Shown: piece by piece, positions 1 to 9,122 of the stretch | Layout: each line of letters opens with the position of its first letter | Numbering within the stretch: position 1 is the stretch's first letter | NCBI RefSeq assembly: GCF_026625785.1 | Contig: NZ_CP113063.1 | Coordinates: 1,426,001 to 1,490,000, forward strand | Direction: 5' to 3' | Length of the DNA stretch: 64,000 nt | DNA from: Gordonia sp. SL306 | GTDB taxonomy: Bacteria; Actinomycetota; Actinomycetes; Mycobacteriales; Mycobacteriaceae | Program-made: the position numbers and the translations under genes | Notes under the pieces: model-generated | Told to the model about the DNA's origin: nothing | The model's database searches: none | What the model saw: the letters and a program-made list of their open reading frames with translations, nothing else

Positions 1-1050
1 CTGGTGACCCGCGAGGCCGTCGGTGTCGTCGGCGCGATCATCGCGTGGAACGTCCCACTGTTCCTGCTGTGCAACAAGTTCGGCCCCGCGCTGGCAGCCG
101 GCTGTTCCATCGTGCTCAAGCCCGCTCCCGAGACCCCGCTCAACGCAAACCTGCTCGCGCAGCTCTTTGTCGAGGCGGGCGTCCCCGAAGGCGTGATCTC
201 GGTGGTGCCCGGCGGCGTCGCCGCGGGCCAGGCACTGGTCGACCATCCCGACGTCGACAAGATCACCTTCACCGGCTCGACCGTCGCAGGCCGTGCGATC
301 GCCGCGCGCTGCGGCGAGACCCTCAAGCGCTGTTCGCTGGAGCTCGGCGGCAAGTCGGCAGCGATCGTCCTCGACGACGTCGATCTCGAGGCCAACATCC
401 ACATGCTGGTCTTCTCGGCCGGTCTGATCAATGCCGGCCAAGCGTGCGTCGCCCAGACGCGCGTTCTGGTCCCACGCTCGCGCCACGACGAGATCGTCGA
501 TGCCATGGTCGCCACCGCCAAGACCTTCACCCCGGGACTGCCGACGGCGGAGGGCACCGGGCTGGGCCCGATCATCACCGCCAAGCAGCGGGACAAGGTC
601 GAGGGTTACGTGGCGAAGGGCAAGGAGGAAGGCGCAACGGCCGTGCTCGAGGGCACCCGCCCCGAGGGCCTGGAGAACGGCTTCTACGTCACCCCGACGA
701 TCTTCACCGGCGTCACCAACGACATGACGATCGCGCGCGAGGAGATCTTCGGCCCGGTCATCAGCGTGATCGCCTATGACACCGTCGACGAGGCCGTCGC
801 CATCGCCAACGACTCCGATTACGGTCTGGCGGGGTCGATCTGGACTGCCGACGTCGAGCGCGGCGTCGAAATCGCCAAGCAGGTCCGCACCGGAACGCTC
901 GGGATCAACTGGTACGCCATCGATCCGGGTTCACCGTTCGGCGGCTACAAGAACTCGGGCATCGGCCGCGAGAACGGCCGCGAGGGTCTCGAATCCTACG
1001 TCGAGCACAAGTCGATCCTCATGCCGATGGGGTATACCTCCGAATCCTGA
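1..1050 (+). CDS. aldehyde dehydrogenase, 5' end outside the window
   Basis: C-terminal roughly 350 residues of an NAD(P)-dependent aldehyde dehydrogenase; about 130-140 residues are missing because the frame is open at base 1. Visible family marks are the Rossmann-fold GSTVAG segment, the general-base region LELGGKSA, the catalytic cysteine in INAGQACVAQ, the EEIFGPV block and the C-terminal FGGYKNSG segment. The GTG at base 4 is probably internal, not the start. The gene is followed 17 bases later by a clear hairpin terminator and converges on the end of the mce4 operon. The substrate is not evident; a role in steroid or alcohol oxidation is only a guess from the neighbourhood. Confidence 0.9.
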   Translation: MVTREAVGVVGAIIAWNVPLFLLCNKFGPALAAGCSIVLKPAPETPLNANLLAQLFVEAGVPEGVISVVPGGVAAGQALVDHPDVDKITFTGSTVAGRAIAARCGETLKRCSLELGGKSAAIVLDDVDLEANIHMLVFSAGLINAGQACVAQTRVLVPRSRHDEIVDAMVATAKTFTPGLPTAEGTGLGPIITAKQRDKVEGYVAKGKEEGATAVLEGTRPEGLENGFYVTPTIFTGVTNDMTIAREEIFGPVISVIAYDTVDEAVAIANDSDYGLAGSIWTADVERGVEIAKQVRTGTLGINWYAIDPGSPFGGYKNSGIGRENGREGLESYVEHKSILMPMGYTSES

Positions 1051-1066
1051 TCTCTCACAGGGGAAT

Positions 1067-1103
1067 CGGGGTCGGTCGCCGAACGGTGACCGACCCCGTT
1101 TTT
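1067..1103 (+). terminator. intrinsic terminator of the aldehyde dehydrogenase gene
   Basis: A perfect 11-bp stem (1067-1077 with 1088-1098, arm CGGGGTCGGTC) with a 10-base loop is followed directly by five T residues. This is a classic Rho-independent terminator, the clearest one in the window. Confidence 0.85.
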
Positions 1104-1121
1104 CGTGCCTGCGCCTCCTGA

Positions 1122-1220
1122 CCAGAAAAGCGCCCCCGAAAAGCGCCCTCCTCCAGAGCCTCGTCGACATATCGTCGACGAGAACCGTGGACAGGGCGCT
1201 TTTCGGGGGCGCTTTTCTGG
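1122..1220. repeat. long nested inverted repeat between convergent genes
   Basis: Perfect 28-bp arms at 1122-1149 and 1193-1220. Each arm contains two tandem AAAAGCGCC-type blocks. An inner 8-bp stem (1161-1168 with 1174-1181, TCGTCGAC) sits in the 43-base centre. It lies between the convergent aldehyde dehydrogenase and Mce-associated genes and could act as a bidirectional terminator, but there is no T-run after it and the length is unusual. Confidence 0.8.
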
Positions 1221-1251
1221 CTAAGCGGGCCGCACAAGTCCGAACCAGCTG

Positions 1252-1293
1252 CCGGTCGAGTAGCCCCCGAGCTTGCGAGGGAGCGTATCGAGG
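1252..1293. repeat. degenerate copy of the GGTCGAGTAG...GTATCGAG repeat
   Basis: Matches the repeat seen at 14556-14625, 16238-16270, 36863-36947 and 36964-37007: GGTCGAGTAG, a GC-rich centre, then GAGCGTATCGAGG. It ends just before the stop of the last mce4-operon gene, so it lies in the 3' intergenic space. Confidence 0.6.
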
Positions 1294-1304
1294 CCGCGTG
1301 GGCG

Positions 1305-1913
1305 TCAGCCCGCGGGCGGAGCCGACGGGGCAGGTGACGACGGAGACTTCGACGTCGGCATGGGAACAGCACCGGGCGGCGGTGTGTCCGTCTGCTCGAC
1401 ACGGCTACGGAACGAGTCGTCGGTGATCACGTCGATCCCATTGATCATCCACCGATCGCCCTGCTTGACCATGCTGAACGTCAGCCTGCTCGGGTCCACG
1501 CGGACGAGTTCCTTGTTGTTGCGCGTGACCGACTGGTTCATGAAGATCAGCACCTTGGAGGTGTCCTGGGTGTTGGTCACCACGCCGGCGTCCTGGATGG
1601 TCACGGCTGACACCACACCCTGCTTACGCACCTCGGTGGCGAGATTGTTCTTGGTGACCAGATCGTCGTAGGTCGGCTTTGCCGCACCGGTCAACACCGA
1701 CTGCGACTCCGCGATGTGCTGATCGACGTTCTGTGGGGTGTACCCGAACATGGTGGTGGCGTAGCCTTTTGCTGCATCCAGGGATGAGTTCCGCGCGTTC
1801 TCGGTTGCTCGGTCGTCGAAGAACCGGATGCCGAGGAACACCGTCACGGCCGCAGCCGCGACCAGCAATATGACAAGCGTTGCCGCGACGACGCGGCCGG
1901 TGGTGATACGCAT
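1305..1913 (-). CDS. Mce-associated membrane protein (second of two)
   Basis: 202-residue protein with a short cytoplasmic N-terminus, one membrane helix at about residues 8-30, then an extracytoplasmic domain of the Mce-associated (Mas) type and a Pro/Ser/Ala-rich tail. It corresponds in position to Rv3492c at the end of the M. tuberculosis mce4 operon. Mas proteins are thought to stabilise or accessorise the Mce transporter in the cell envelope. The start codon abuts the stop of the preceding Mas gene with no spacer, so it is translationally linked. Last gene of the operon. No enzymatic motif is visible. Confidence 0.85.
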   Translation of the reverse strand: MRITTGRVVAATLVILLVAAAAVTVFLGIRFFDDRATENARNSSLDAAKGYATTMFGYTPQNVDQHIAESQSVLTGAAKPTYDDLVTKNNLATEVRKQGVVSAVTIQDAGVVTNTQDTSKVLIFMNQSVTRNNKELVRVDPSRLTFSMVKQGDRWMINGIDVITDDSFRSRVEQTDTPPPGAVPMPTSKSPSSPAPSAPPAG

Positions 1914-2867
1914 CTACGTCACCCACTCGAAGTTCGTCATCTTCAGGTCGCCGTTGATCCGGGTCATCTGTACCCGCCACCGGAACGTCTGAACGATCGT
2001 CTCCTCCTTGGGATCCGGATTCTTCATCTGCCACCCGTAGACGACGATGGCAGTTCCCTCGTCCGGCTCCGCCTTGGTCACGGCCTCCGACAGGATGGTG
2101 GTCTTGGTGTCGATCTTCTGGTCCTTGACCAGACCGACAGCCTGCTTCATCGAGTCCTGCATCTGCTGCTGAGCCTTGCCACTCGTCTTGTCCTGCAACG
2201 TCTTCAGAGCACCGTCGACGTTGTTCGGGTTGAGTGTGGTCAGGTTGACGATCATCTGCGAGGCGAAATCCGAGTACTCGGCTCGCAGGTCGTTCTTCTT
2301 GTCATAACGGTTGATACCTACTGCGAAGATCACCGACACCGCAACGCAGGCGACGATCACGACCCCGCACACCGAGGCCAGGACGATGCGCTTGGTCCGC
2401 GACGAATCGGCGCCCTTGTACCGGACCGCCGACCCGTCGCCGGCGAGACGATCGTCGCGGCTCCGACGCGACGCGGCGTTGCGCGCACTTCGACGCTCTC
2501 GATAGGTGAGCTGATCACCCGCGACCGGGATCGATTGCTCCTCGGAGTCGCCCTTACCGGTGTCACTCTTACCCGGGTCGCCCCTGTCGGTTTCGTCTGC
2601 GTTCTCGACGGCTTCGGCAGTACCCGCCGCTTCACCGGCGCTCTCGATCTCACTGGAGCCTTCGACCTCGGCGTCCGACGACAGCTCCTCGGCAGGCGCC
2701 GCGGCCCCTCCGGACCCGGCCGAACCCGGGGGCCGTTTCCGCCCACGGCCGAGCGGGGCCTTGCGAACAGGCGCACGACGAACAGGCGTCGACGGGGCCG
2801 ACGCCTGTTCCTCCGTGCTTTCCGGGCTGGGGTCGGGCGTGGTGTCCTCAGACTTGTCCGAGGTCAC
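1914..2867 (-). CDS. Mce-associated membrane protein (first of two)
   Basis: About 317 residues. The first roughly 150 residues are low complexity (Pro/Ser/Glu, then basic Arg-rich) and probably disordered in the cytoplasm; a single membrane helix follows, then a Mas-type extracytoplasmic domain. It corresponds to Rv3493c. I chose the GTG at 2867 because GTGA overlaps the TGA stop of mce4F by 4 bp, the same coupling used elsewhere in this operon; an upstream ATG at 2900 would overlap mce4F by 37 bp. Likely an accessory subunit of the Mce4 importer. Confidence 0.85.
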   Translation of the reverse strand: MTSDKSEDTTPDPSPESTEEQASAPSTPVRRAPVRKAPLGRGRKRPPGSAGSGGAAAPAEELSSDAEVEGSSEIESAGEAAGTAEAVENADETDRGDPGKSDTGKGDSEEQSIPVAGDQLTYRERRSARNAASRRSRDDRLAGDGSAVRYKGADSSRTKRIVLASVCGVVIVACVAVSVIFAVGINRYDKKNDLRAEYSDFASQMIVNLTTLNPNNVDGALKTLQDKTSGKAQQQMQDSMKQAVGLVKDQKIDTKTTILSEAVTKAEPDEGTAIVVYGWQMKNPDPKEETIVQTFRWRVQMTRINGDLKMTNFEWVT

Positions 2868-4324
2868 TTCTGCACCGTGCTGCTGATCATGCTCTCCCAC
2901 GTACTGTCTTGTCCTTGTGAATCCTGTCCCAGACCGGCGTTGTAGGTCTTGCCGTCCGGACCGATGTAGTCACCCGTCTTGGGATCGTACGGGGTGGCAT
3001 ACACCGCGGCGCCGGGCGTGTAGCTCGACGGGGTCGCCTGGGTTGCCTCACCGCTCGCGGGCTTTGCCTGACCACCTGCGGGCTTTGCCTGGCCGTTCGC
3101 CGGCGCCTTGAGCCCGAAGGGCAGCCCGTCCGGGAAGGCGACGTTCTCACCCTTCGGCTTGTAGCCCGTCCGGCATTCCTCGGGTGTCGGAGCCCGGCGA
3201 CCCGGGAACTCCGCGCACGGGAAATTCCGGGCGCCGCGCACGGCAAGGTTCGAGTCCTGCGGCACTCGGCACAGCATGCCCGGCGGGATGTCGCGGGGCG
3301 TCTGGATCGCAGGCGATCGCCACTGCGAAGCCGGCATGAATCCCATCGTGCAGGTCCCCGGGTCCTGGAAGCCCAACGCGAAATCCACGTTGGCGCCGTA
3401 ATGTCCGTTCTCGGTGTTGAGTGCGGTGATGAGAGCGGCCATCAGGCGTGGATAGATCACCACGATCTGCTGGAGATTCGGATGGTAGACCGCCAGTGTC
3501 TTCGCTGACACGCCCAGATTCGCGATGAGCATCGGCAGTGTCTGGTCCATCGACGAGAACAGTTCCTGCGTCTGCGACGCCGTGGACGGCCCCTTTTCGA
3601 GGATGTCGGTGACCTCTGGGTTGTTGGCCCGCAACTGATCGGTGAACTTGGTGACATCTGCGGTCCAGGAACGGATCTCGTCGGTGGTCTGCGACTGGGT
3701 GGACAACAGCGGCCCGGACTGATCGATGAGTTTCATCAACGGCTCGGTGTTCTTCGACGCGTCGCCCACCAGCAACGTCATCGAGTCGAGCAGTCGCTGC
3801 AACTGCTCACCGGTGCCGTTGAAGGCCTCGAAGGCCTCGTCCATCACCGAACGCAGCTTCGTGTCGCCGACCTTGTTCAGCAAGGCATTCGCCTGGTCGA
3901 GCATGGTCGAGATCTCGACGGGTACCTGGCCGCTGTCCACCACCGAGCCGTCATACAGGTGGCCGGACGGTCCGTTCGGCACCGGTGTGAACTCGACGTA
4001 CTGCTCGCCGATCGCCGACACACTGCGCACCGCGGCCTGCGACGACACCGGGATCTCGGTCCCGCTGTCGATCGACAGGTCGGCGACCACACCGTTCTCG
4101 GTCAGCTGGACCGCAGTGACCTTACCGACGTTCACGCCACGGAAACTGACGTTCGCGTTCTGGTACAGCCCACCGCTGCTCGGCAACTTGAGCTCGACGC
4201 GGTACTCGCCGATCCCGAACATCGACGGAATCCGGATGTAGAAGATCGCCATCGCGATCAGCGCGATCACCGTGACGATGGCGAAGATCAGCAGCTGGAT
4301 CCGGACGAAGCGGGTGATCTTCAT
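2864..4324 (-). CDS. mce4F: MCE family protein Mce4F
   Basis: 486 residues: N-terminal membrane helix (about 9-30), MCE domain (about 38-115, with the GGLYQNANVSFRGVNVG signature), a long helical domain, and a C-terminal extension holding repeated PAGGQAKPA-like blocks. In the Mce4 complex, six MCE subunits form the extracytoplasmic tunnel that carries sterol to the YrbE4AB permease. The gene overlaps the stop of mce4E by 1 bp and is sixth in the Mce series, matching Rv3494c. The Pro/Ala/Gln/Lys repeats in the tail are probably envelope-exposed. Confidence 0.93.
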   Translation of the reverse strand: MKITRFVRIQLLIFAIVTVIALIAMAIFYIRIPSMFGIGEYRVELKLPSSGGLYQNANVSFRGVNVGKVTAVQLTENGVVADLSIDSGTEIPVSSQAAVRSVSAIGEQYVEFTPVPNGPSGHLYDGSVVDSGQVPVEISTMLDQANALLNKVGDTKLRSVMDEAFEAFNGTGEQLQRLLDSMTLLVGDASKNTEPLMKLIDQSGPLLSTQSQTTDEIRSWTADVTKFTDQLRANNPEVTDILEKGPSTASQTQELFSSMDQTLPMLIANLGVSAKTLAVYHPNLQQIVVIYPRLMAALITALNTENGHYGANVDFALGFQDPGTCTMGFMPASQWRSPAIQTPRDIPPGMLCRVPQDSNLAVRGARNFPCAEFPGRRAPTPEECRTGYKPKGENVAFPDGLPFGLKAPANGQAKPAGGQAKPASGEATQATPSSYTPGAAVYATPYDPKTGDYIGPDGKTYNAGLGQDSQGQDSTWESMISSTVQK

Positions 4325-5577
4325 CAGTTGCCCCCGCTCTTCTTGGGCGCCGGCGCCGAGGCGGTCGCCGGGGCGCGTCCGTTCGATTGCTTCTTGTTCG
4401 GCTGCATCCCATCCGGGCTCAGCGGCGAGGTGAACGGATCGAGACCGCGTTTGGCCGCACCCGCCTGCTGTCCGAGGACGCCTTCCGGCCCGACCAGGCC
4501 GACCGAGGAGAGCAAACCGCGCGACAGCCGTCCGAAGCTCAGATCGAGCACGAGGTCACTGTTCACGTAGTCGCCCTTGACGATTTTCGGGATGGCCGCT
4601 TCGTAGAAGGGGAAGGTCAGGAAGATGCCGAGCGACTGTGTCAGAGCCGGCCCGGTCGCCTGTAGTTGATCGAGGACCGGCGACAGATTCGACACGATGG
4701 TCTTGATGTCTTTGTCGTTCGCATCGATGATGTCGTTGCTCGTCTTCGAGAGCTTCCCCAGAGCGCCGAGCGTGTCGATGAACTGCTGCTTCTGCTCGTT
4801 GAGGAGACCGAGGATCTGCGGCCCGTCGGAGAGCGCCTTCTCCACGGTCGGGGTCTGCTCGTTGATCGACGCGGCCAGTCTGTCCAGTCCCTCGGTCGCC
4901 CGGATGATGTTGGCCTTCTGGTTGTTCAGATCGCCGACCAGGGTGTTGAGCCGCGGCACCAGCTTGCTGATGGTGTCCTGCCGCCCGGTGAACACCGAGT
5001 TCATCTCGTGCACGATGTCGCCGAACTGCGCCAGCCCACCACCGTTGAGCACCACCGAGAGCGAACTCAGCACCTGCTCGGTGGTCGGGTAGGTACACGC
5101 CGCGACCTGCTGTGCCGAATTGATGTCGGGCACCGACGGCGCACCGGGACTCGTCGTGATGTTGCTCTGCTCAGGACATTTGGTGAGCGGAATCTCCTCA
5201 CCTGCCGCCATCACCCCGCCGGTCGGGTTCTCTGGCTGGACGATCTGCAGGTGCGACGACCCGAGCACACTGGTCAACCCGACCATCACGTGCGATCCGC
5301 GCGGCACGGTGACACCAGGGTTCAGACGGATGTCCACGTGCGCGTTCCAGTTGTCCACCGTGATCGGACCGACGCTGCCGACGGTGGCGTCGTCGATCAT
5401 CACCGGCGCATTCGACACCAGTCCGGCCGCCGTCGGGATCATCGCGGAGATCACGTACGACCCGTTGCCGGTGCCCTGCGCACCCGGGATCGCCATACTG
5501 TTGAGCCCCTGGAAGCTACACCCCGACACACCGGCGATCAGGGCGGCGAGGATGACCGCGATTCCCGCCCGGCGCAT
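4324..5577 (-). CDS. mce4E: MCE family lipoprotein Mce4E (LprN-like)
   Basis: 417 residues with a lipoprotein signal peptide: basic start, hydrophobic stretch and lipobox VSGC with Cys20, so the protein is predicted to be lipid-anchored on the outer face of the membrane. The MCE domain follows at about residues 40-115, then the helical region characteristic of Mce subunits. It corresponds to Rv3495c (LprN), the only lipoprotein among the six Mce4 subunits. The start overlaps the mce4D stop (ATGA). Part of the sterol import complex. Confidence 0.93.
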   Translation of the reverse strand: MRRAGIAVILAALIAGVSGCSFQGLNSMAIPGAQGTGNGSYVISAMIPTAAGLVSNAPVMIDDATVGSVGPITVDNWNAHVDIRLNPGVTVPRGSHVMVGLTSVLGSSHLQIVQPENPTGGVMAAGEEIPLTKCPEQSNITTSPGAPSVPDINSAQQVAACTYPTTEQVLSSLSVVLNGGGLAQFGDIVHEMNSVFTGRQDTISKLVPRLNTLVGDLNNQKANIIRATEGLDRLAASINEQTPTVEKALSDGPQILGLLNEQKQQFIDTLGALGKLSKTSNDIIDANDKDIKTIVSNLSPVLDQLQATGPALTQSLGIFLTFPFYEAAIPKIVKGDYVNSDLVLDLSFGRLSRGLLSSVGLVGPEGVLGQQAGAAKRGLDPFTSPLSPDGMQPNKKQSNGRAPATASAPAPKKSGGN

Positions 5578-6842
5578 CAGTTCTCACCTCCGAACGGCAC
5601 GAGGAGATTGCCGAGGGCACTGCCGCCGGAGTTGTCGTTCTTGCGGGTCTGGGCGTCCTGCTCGCGGATTCCCGCCTGCGCACGCGCCTTGACATCGGCG
5701 TTCTGGTACTGGATCTGGTTGGGCCGCGCATTGATACCGGTCACCGGATTGGTGAGGAACGGCGGGTAGTTCATCGAGATCGAGGAGAGGACCGGCGCCA
5801 TCACGTCGACACATTTCTCCACCTCTGCCTGGCTCTGCCCCGGTCGGTCGTTGGCCTGCATCGACCCACACAACAGCGTGATGAGGTTCGCGCCCATGCC
5901 CAGACCGAAGATGCCGGAGAGGGAGCCGGTCATCGGGTTGTAGATGTTGTAGAAATTGGCCAGCTGATGCGGCCCCGAGTGCAGGAGCCCGCGGATCTGC
6001 TGGTCCTTGTCGGCCAGGATCTTCGTCGTGTCGGAGAGATTCTTCACCGAACCGGACAGTGTCTTCCCGTTCTTGTTGATGAAGTCCTGCACGTCCGACA
6101 TCGCACTGTCGAGGTTGTGCAGAGCGCCGTTGAGTTCGTCGGTGTTGTTTCCGAGCACCTTGCTGACCGATGCGATGCGGCCGTTGAACTGAACCATCTG
6201 CTCATGGCTCGTCGACAACGCGTCCGTGAGTTTCTGCAGGCTCCGGATGGTGGAGAACAGGTCGCCGCGGCCGGCCGAGAGGGTGCCCATCACGTCGGAG
6301 AGTTCCTTGATCGACGCGTTGATGGCCGCCCCGTTGCCGTCGAGGTTCTTGTCCGCGACATCGATCAGCCGTGCCGCCGAGCCGGGATCGGCACCCTTGG
6401 GACCGACCGCCTCGGTGAGTTTGGACAACTGCTTCTTGATGTCATCCCATTCGACGGGGACGGCCGTCCGGTTCATCGGGATGTCGGCGTTCTCGGCCAT
6501 CTTCGCGCCGCCGGCGTACACCGGGGTGAGCTGGACGAACCTCCCCGACACCAGGCTCTGCGCCACCACTACCGCCTTGGCGTCGGCCGGGATGGGAGTG
6601 TCCTTGTCCACCTGCATCTTGATCTCGACATCACCGTCACGCGGCGTCACCGAGGTCACCTTGCCGACGTTCACGCCGAGGACCCGGACCGGGTCACCGT
6701 TGTAGAGCCCGCCGGCGGACGGGAAGTAGGCGGTGATCGTGTTGTTGGTCGCCTTGTTGAAGCCCACGTAGCCGATGACGATCACCAGGATCGCCAGCAC
6801 CACCGCGGCGATGGCCTGCCAGATGCGTTTGCCGATGCCCAT
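5577..6842 (-). CDS. mce4D: MCE family protein Mce4D
   Basis: About 421 residues: a membrane helix at about 8-28, the MCE domain with SAGGLYNGDPVRVLGVNVG, then the long helical domain and an Asn/Gly-rich tail. I start it at ATG 6842 (MGIGKRIW) because the longer frame to 6917 adds only an arginine-rich stretch that overlaps mce4C; ATG 6842 lies one base after the mce4C stop. Matches Rv3496c. Subunit of the Mce4 sterol importer. Confidence 0.93.
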   Translation of the reverse strand: MGIGKRIWQAIAAVVLAILVIVIGYVGFNKATNNTITAYFPSAGGLYNGDPVRVLGVNVGKVTSVTPRDGDVEIKMQVDKDTPIPADAKAVVVAQSLVSGRFVQLTPVYAGGAKMAENADIPMNRTAVPVEWDDIKKQLSKLTEAVGPKGADPGSAARLIDVADKNLDGNGAAINASIKELSDVMGTLSAGRGDLFSTIRSLQKLTDALSTSHEQMVQFNGRIASVSKVLGNNTDELNGALHNLDSAMSDVQDFINKNGKTLSGSVKNLSDTTKILADKDQQIRGLLHSGPHQLANFYNIYNPMTGSLSGIFGLGMGANLITLLCGSMQANDRPGQSQAEVEKCVDVMAPVLSSISMNYPPFLTNPVTGINARPNQIQYQNADVKARAQAGIREQDAQTRKNDNSGGSALGNLLVPFGGEN

Positions 6843-6843
6843 G

Positions 6844-8067
6844 TCAGCCCCCCTGCCCCTGTGTCGTCGCGGGGCCCTTCGGATATTCCAGCTTGGGCGC
6901 CTTCGGCTTCGGCGCATTGTTGTCGTAGCCGGGCACCAGCTTGAAACCGTTCGGGTTCAACGGATTCGTGTAGTTGAAGGCCTTCCAGACCTCCGGGTAC
7001 TTACGTTGCAGGACCTTCATGAACACCGCGGTGTAGTCGCCGAAGGTCGGGATGCCCACCAGCGACGAGAAGTACGGCCCCGAGGACACCGCCTCGCCGA
7101 GGACGTTGGCGTACGGACCGAGCTCGTCGATGGCCGATTTCAGGCTCGCCTGGTTGTCGGTGAGGATCTTCAGCACTCCGTCGAGTTTGGTCAGGACCGG
7201 GGTCAGCTGTGCGTTGTTGTCCTTGATGAAGCCGCTGATCTGCACACTCACATCACGCGTGCCGGAGATCAGCGCCGCGATCGCCGCCTGCCGGGTCTGC
7301 AGTTCTCCGACGAGCGAATTGGCATCCAACAGAAGCCGATTGATCTGCTCACTGCGGTCCCCGACGATCTTGGTGACCTGATTCGCCTTGCCGAGCAGTC
7401 CCCGCAACGCGTCGTCACGGTCGGCCACCGACTTCGAGAGTCGGGCAACACCATCGACGGCGCCGCGCACCTGATCCGGCGTCTGCGCGAACGTGTCCGA
7501 CATGACATTGAGCGCCTTGTTGAGCTGGTCGGAATCCGTCTCCGCCAGTGTGTCGGTCGCGCCCTCGAGGGCGTCGGTGAGCGAGTACGGCGCGATGGTG
7601 TTCTCGTTGGGGATCTCACCGCCGGGCCGGATACGGTCCGGTCCGTGCGGCAGGATCGTCAGGTTGCGCCGGCCCAGGACGGTCTCGGTCTTGATCGCCG
7701 CCTGCGAATCGATCCCCATCATGACGGTGTCGTTCATCCGGAACGTCACCTGCGCCTTGGTGCCACCGTTGGTGTTCGCGAGCGAGACATTCTGAACCGT
7801 ACCGACATTCACGCCGGATACGGTCACGATGTCGCCGGAGACAAGGCCGCCCGCGTCGTCGAAGTAGGCCTTGTAGGTGCTGATCGGCGACAGGTACGGC
7901 AATTTGTCCATCTGCATGGCCACAATCACCACGAGAGCGGTGATCACCACGCCGATGACGCCGATCTGCGCCCGACTGCGCCCGCCGCGCTTGTCTTCTC
8001 GGGCGACGTCTGCGTCCCCCGACGTCGTGCGTTTGTTGCGGAAGATTCCGCTGAACGGAAGGCTCAT
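6844..8067 (-). CDS. mce4C: MCE family protein Mce4C
   Basis: About 407 residues: a charged cytoplasmic N-terminus of about 30 residues, a membrane helix, the MCE domain (DDAGGLVSGDIVTVSGVNVG), a helical domain, and a Pro/Lys-rich C-terminus. The start is ATG 8067 (MSLPFSGIF), which forms an ATGA overlap with the mce4B stop; the extended frame to 8193 would be read within mce4B. Corresponds to Rv3497c. Confidence 0.93.
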   Translation of the reverse strand: MSLPFSGIFRNKRTTSGDADVAREDKRGGRSRAQIGVIGVVITALVVIVAMQMDKLPYLSPISTYKAYFDDAGGLVSGDIVTVSGVNVGTVQNVSLANTNGGTKAQVTFRMNDTVMMGIDSQAAIKTETVLGRRNLTILPHGPDRIRPGGEIPNENTIAPYSLTDALEGATDTLAETDSDQLNKALNVMSDTFAQTPDQVRGAVDGVARLSKSVADRDDALRGLLGKANQVTKIVGDRSEQINRLLLDANSLVGELQTRQAAIAALISGTRDVSVQISGFIKDNNAQLTPVLTKLDGVLKILTDNQASLKSAIDELGPYANVLGEAVSSGPYFSSLVGIPTFGDYTAVFMKVLQRKYPEVWKAFNYTNPLNPNGFKLVPGYDNNAPKPKAPKLEYPKGPATTQGQGG

Positions 8068-9122
8068 GAGATCGGGCACCTCCCCCCGGGTCCGGTCGTG
8101 TCGCCCGTTGCATCGATGTTCGTCCACGAGATCTGTTTGCCGCCCGGACCACTGAAGATGATCCGAACCTTGCAGAGCCAGATCTGCAGCCACGCACCGT
8201 AACTGCCGAGATTGGACAGCTTGTGGAAATCACCGGGTAGCCGCTGGATCAGGCCGCTCACGTAGTCGCCACCCTTGAGGACCTGCTCGGAGGTCTTGCC
8301 CAGGTTGGCGGTGGTGGACTGGATGTCGGGTCGGGTGGACACGAGCAGATCGGACAGGCCGTTGGTCAGCTTCGATGTCTGGGTCAACGCATTGCCGATC
8401 GTGCCCCGCTGCGCGGACAGGCCGGTCACGAGTTGTTGCAGCAGATCGACGCTCTGATCGAAGCCCTTGCGGTCACCGTCGAGCGTCGTCAGGGTCTTGT
8501 TCAGATTGTCGATGACCTGGCCGATCAGTGCGTCACGATCGGCGAGTGCATTGGTGAACTGCGAGGTGTTCGACAACAGACTGTTCAGGCCGGCACCCTG
8601 CCCCTGGAAGACGTCGATCAAGGACGCCGAGAGTTCGTTCACCTCAGCCGGATTCAGTGTCCGGAAGAGAGGCTTGAACCCGCCGAGGAGCTTGTCGAGG
8701 TCGAGCGCCGGTTGGGTGTGCGCAACCGGGATCTGGTCGCCCGGCGAGAGTGTCTTGTCGGGGTCGCCGGTGCCGCGCTGCAGTTCGAGGTAACGGTCAC
8801 CGGTGAGGTTCTCGTAGCGTACGAGCGCCTGGACCGAGGTGGGCAACGGGAACTTCTGGTCGACGCTGAAACCGATCTTGGCCTCGTTGTCGGTGGTGAG
8901 CGACACCTTCTTGACCGACCCGACCTCGACCCCGGCGATCTTCACCTTGCTCCCCGGCTTGATCGCCGACGCACTGGTGAACAGTGCCGAATACTCCTCG
9001 GACTTGCCCGAGCGATATTGGCTGAACACGACGACGAGCGCCACGAACACCAGGACCATCACGACGGTGAACGCTCCCAGTTTGATGAGAGTTGCGCGGA
9101 ACGCGCGGGCACGGTTATCCAC
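8064..9122 (-). CDS. mce4B: MCE family protein Mce4B
   Basis: 352 residues: membrane helix at about 14-36, MCE domain (KPGSKVKIAGVEVGSVKKV), a helical domain and a short C-terminus with two Cys (LCKVR and RCPIS) that could form a disulfide outside the membrane. The start overlaps the end of mce4A by 8 bp. Corresponds to Rv3498c. Subunit of the Mce4 sterol import complex. Confidence 0.93.
   Translation of the reverse strand: MDNRARAFRATLIKLGAFTVVMVLVFVALVVVFSQYRSGKSEEYSALFTSASAIKPGSKVKIAGVEVGSVKKVSLTTDNEAKIGFSVDQKFPLPTSVQALVRYENLTGDRYLELQRGTGDPDKTLSPGDQIPVAHTQPALDLDKLLGGFKPLFRTLNPAEVNELSASLIDVFQGQGAGLNSLLSNTSQFTNALADRDALIGQVIDNLNKTLTTLDGDRKGFDQSVDLLQQLVTGLSAQRGTIGNALTQTSKLTNGLSDLLVSTRPDIQSTTANLGKTSEQVLKGGDYVSGLIQRLPGDFHKLSNLGSYGAWLQIWLCKVRIIFSGPGGKQISWTNIDATGDTTGPGGRCPIS

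Noticed and set aside
6775-8202. 475-codon plus-strand frame across mce4C
   Set aside because: Arg-rich, low-complexity translation opposite a well supported MCE gene; no start context or motif.
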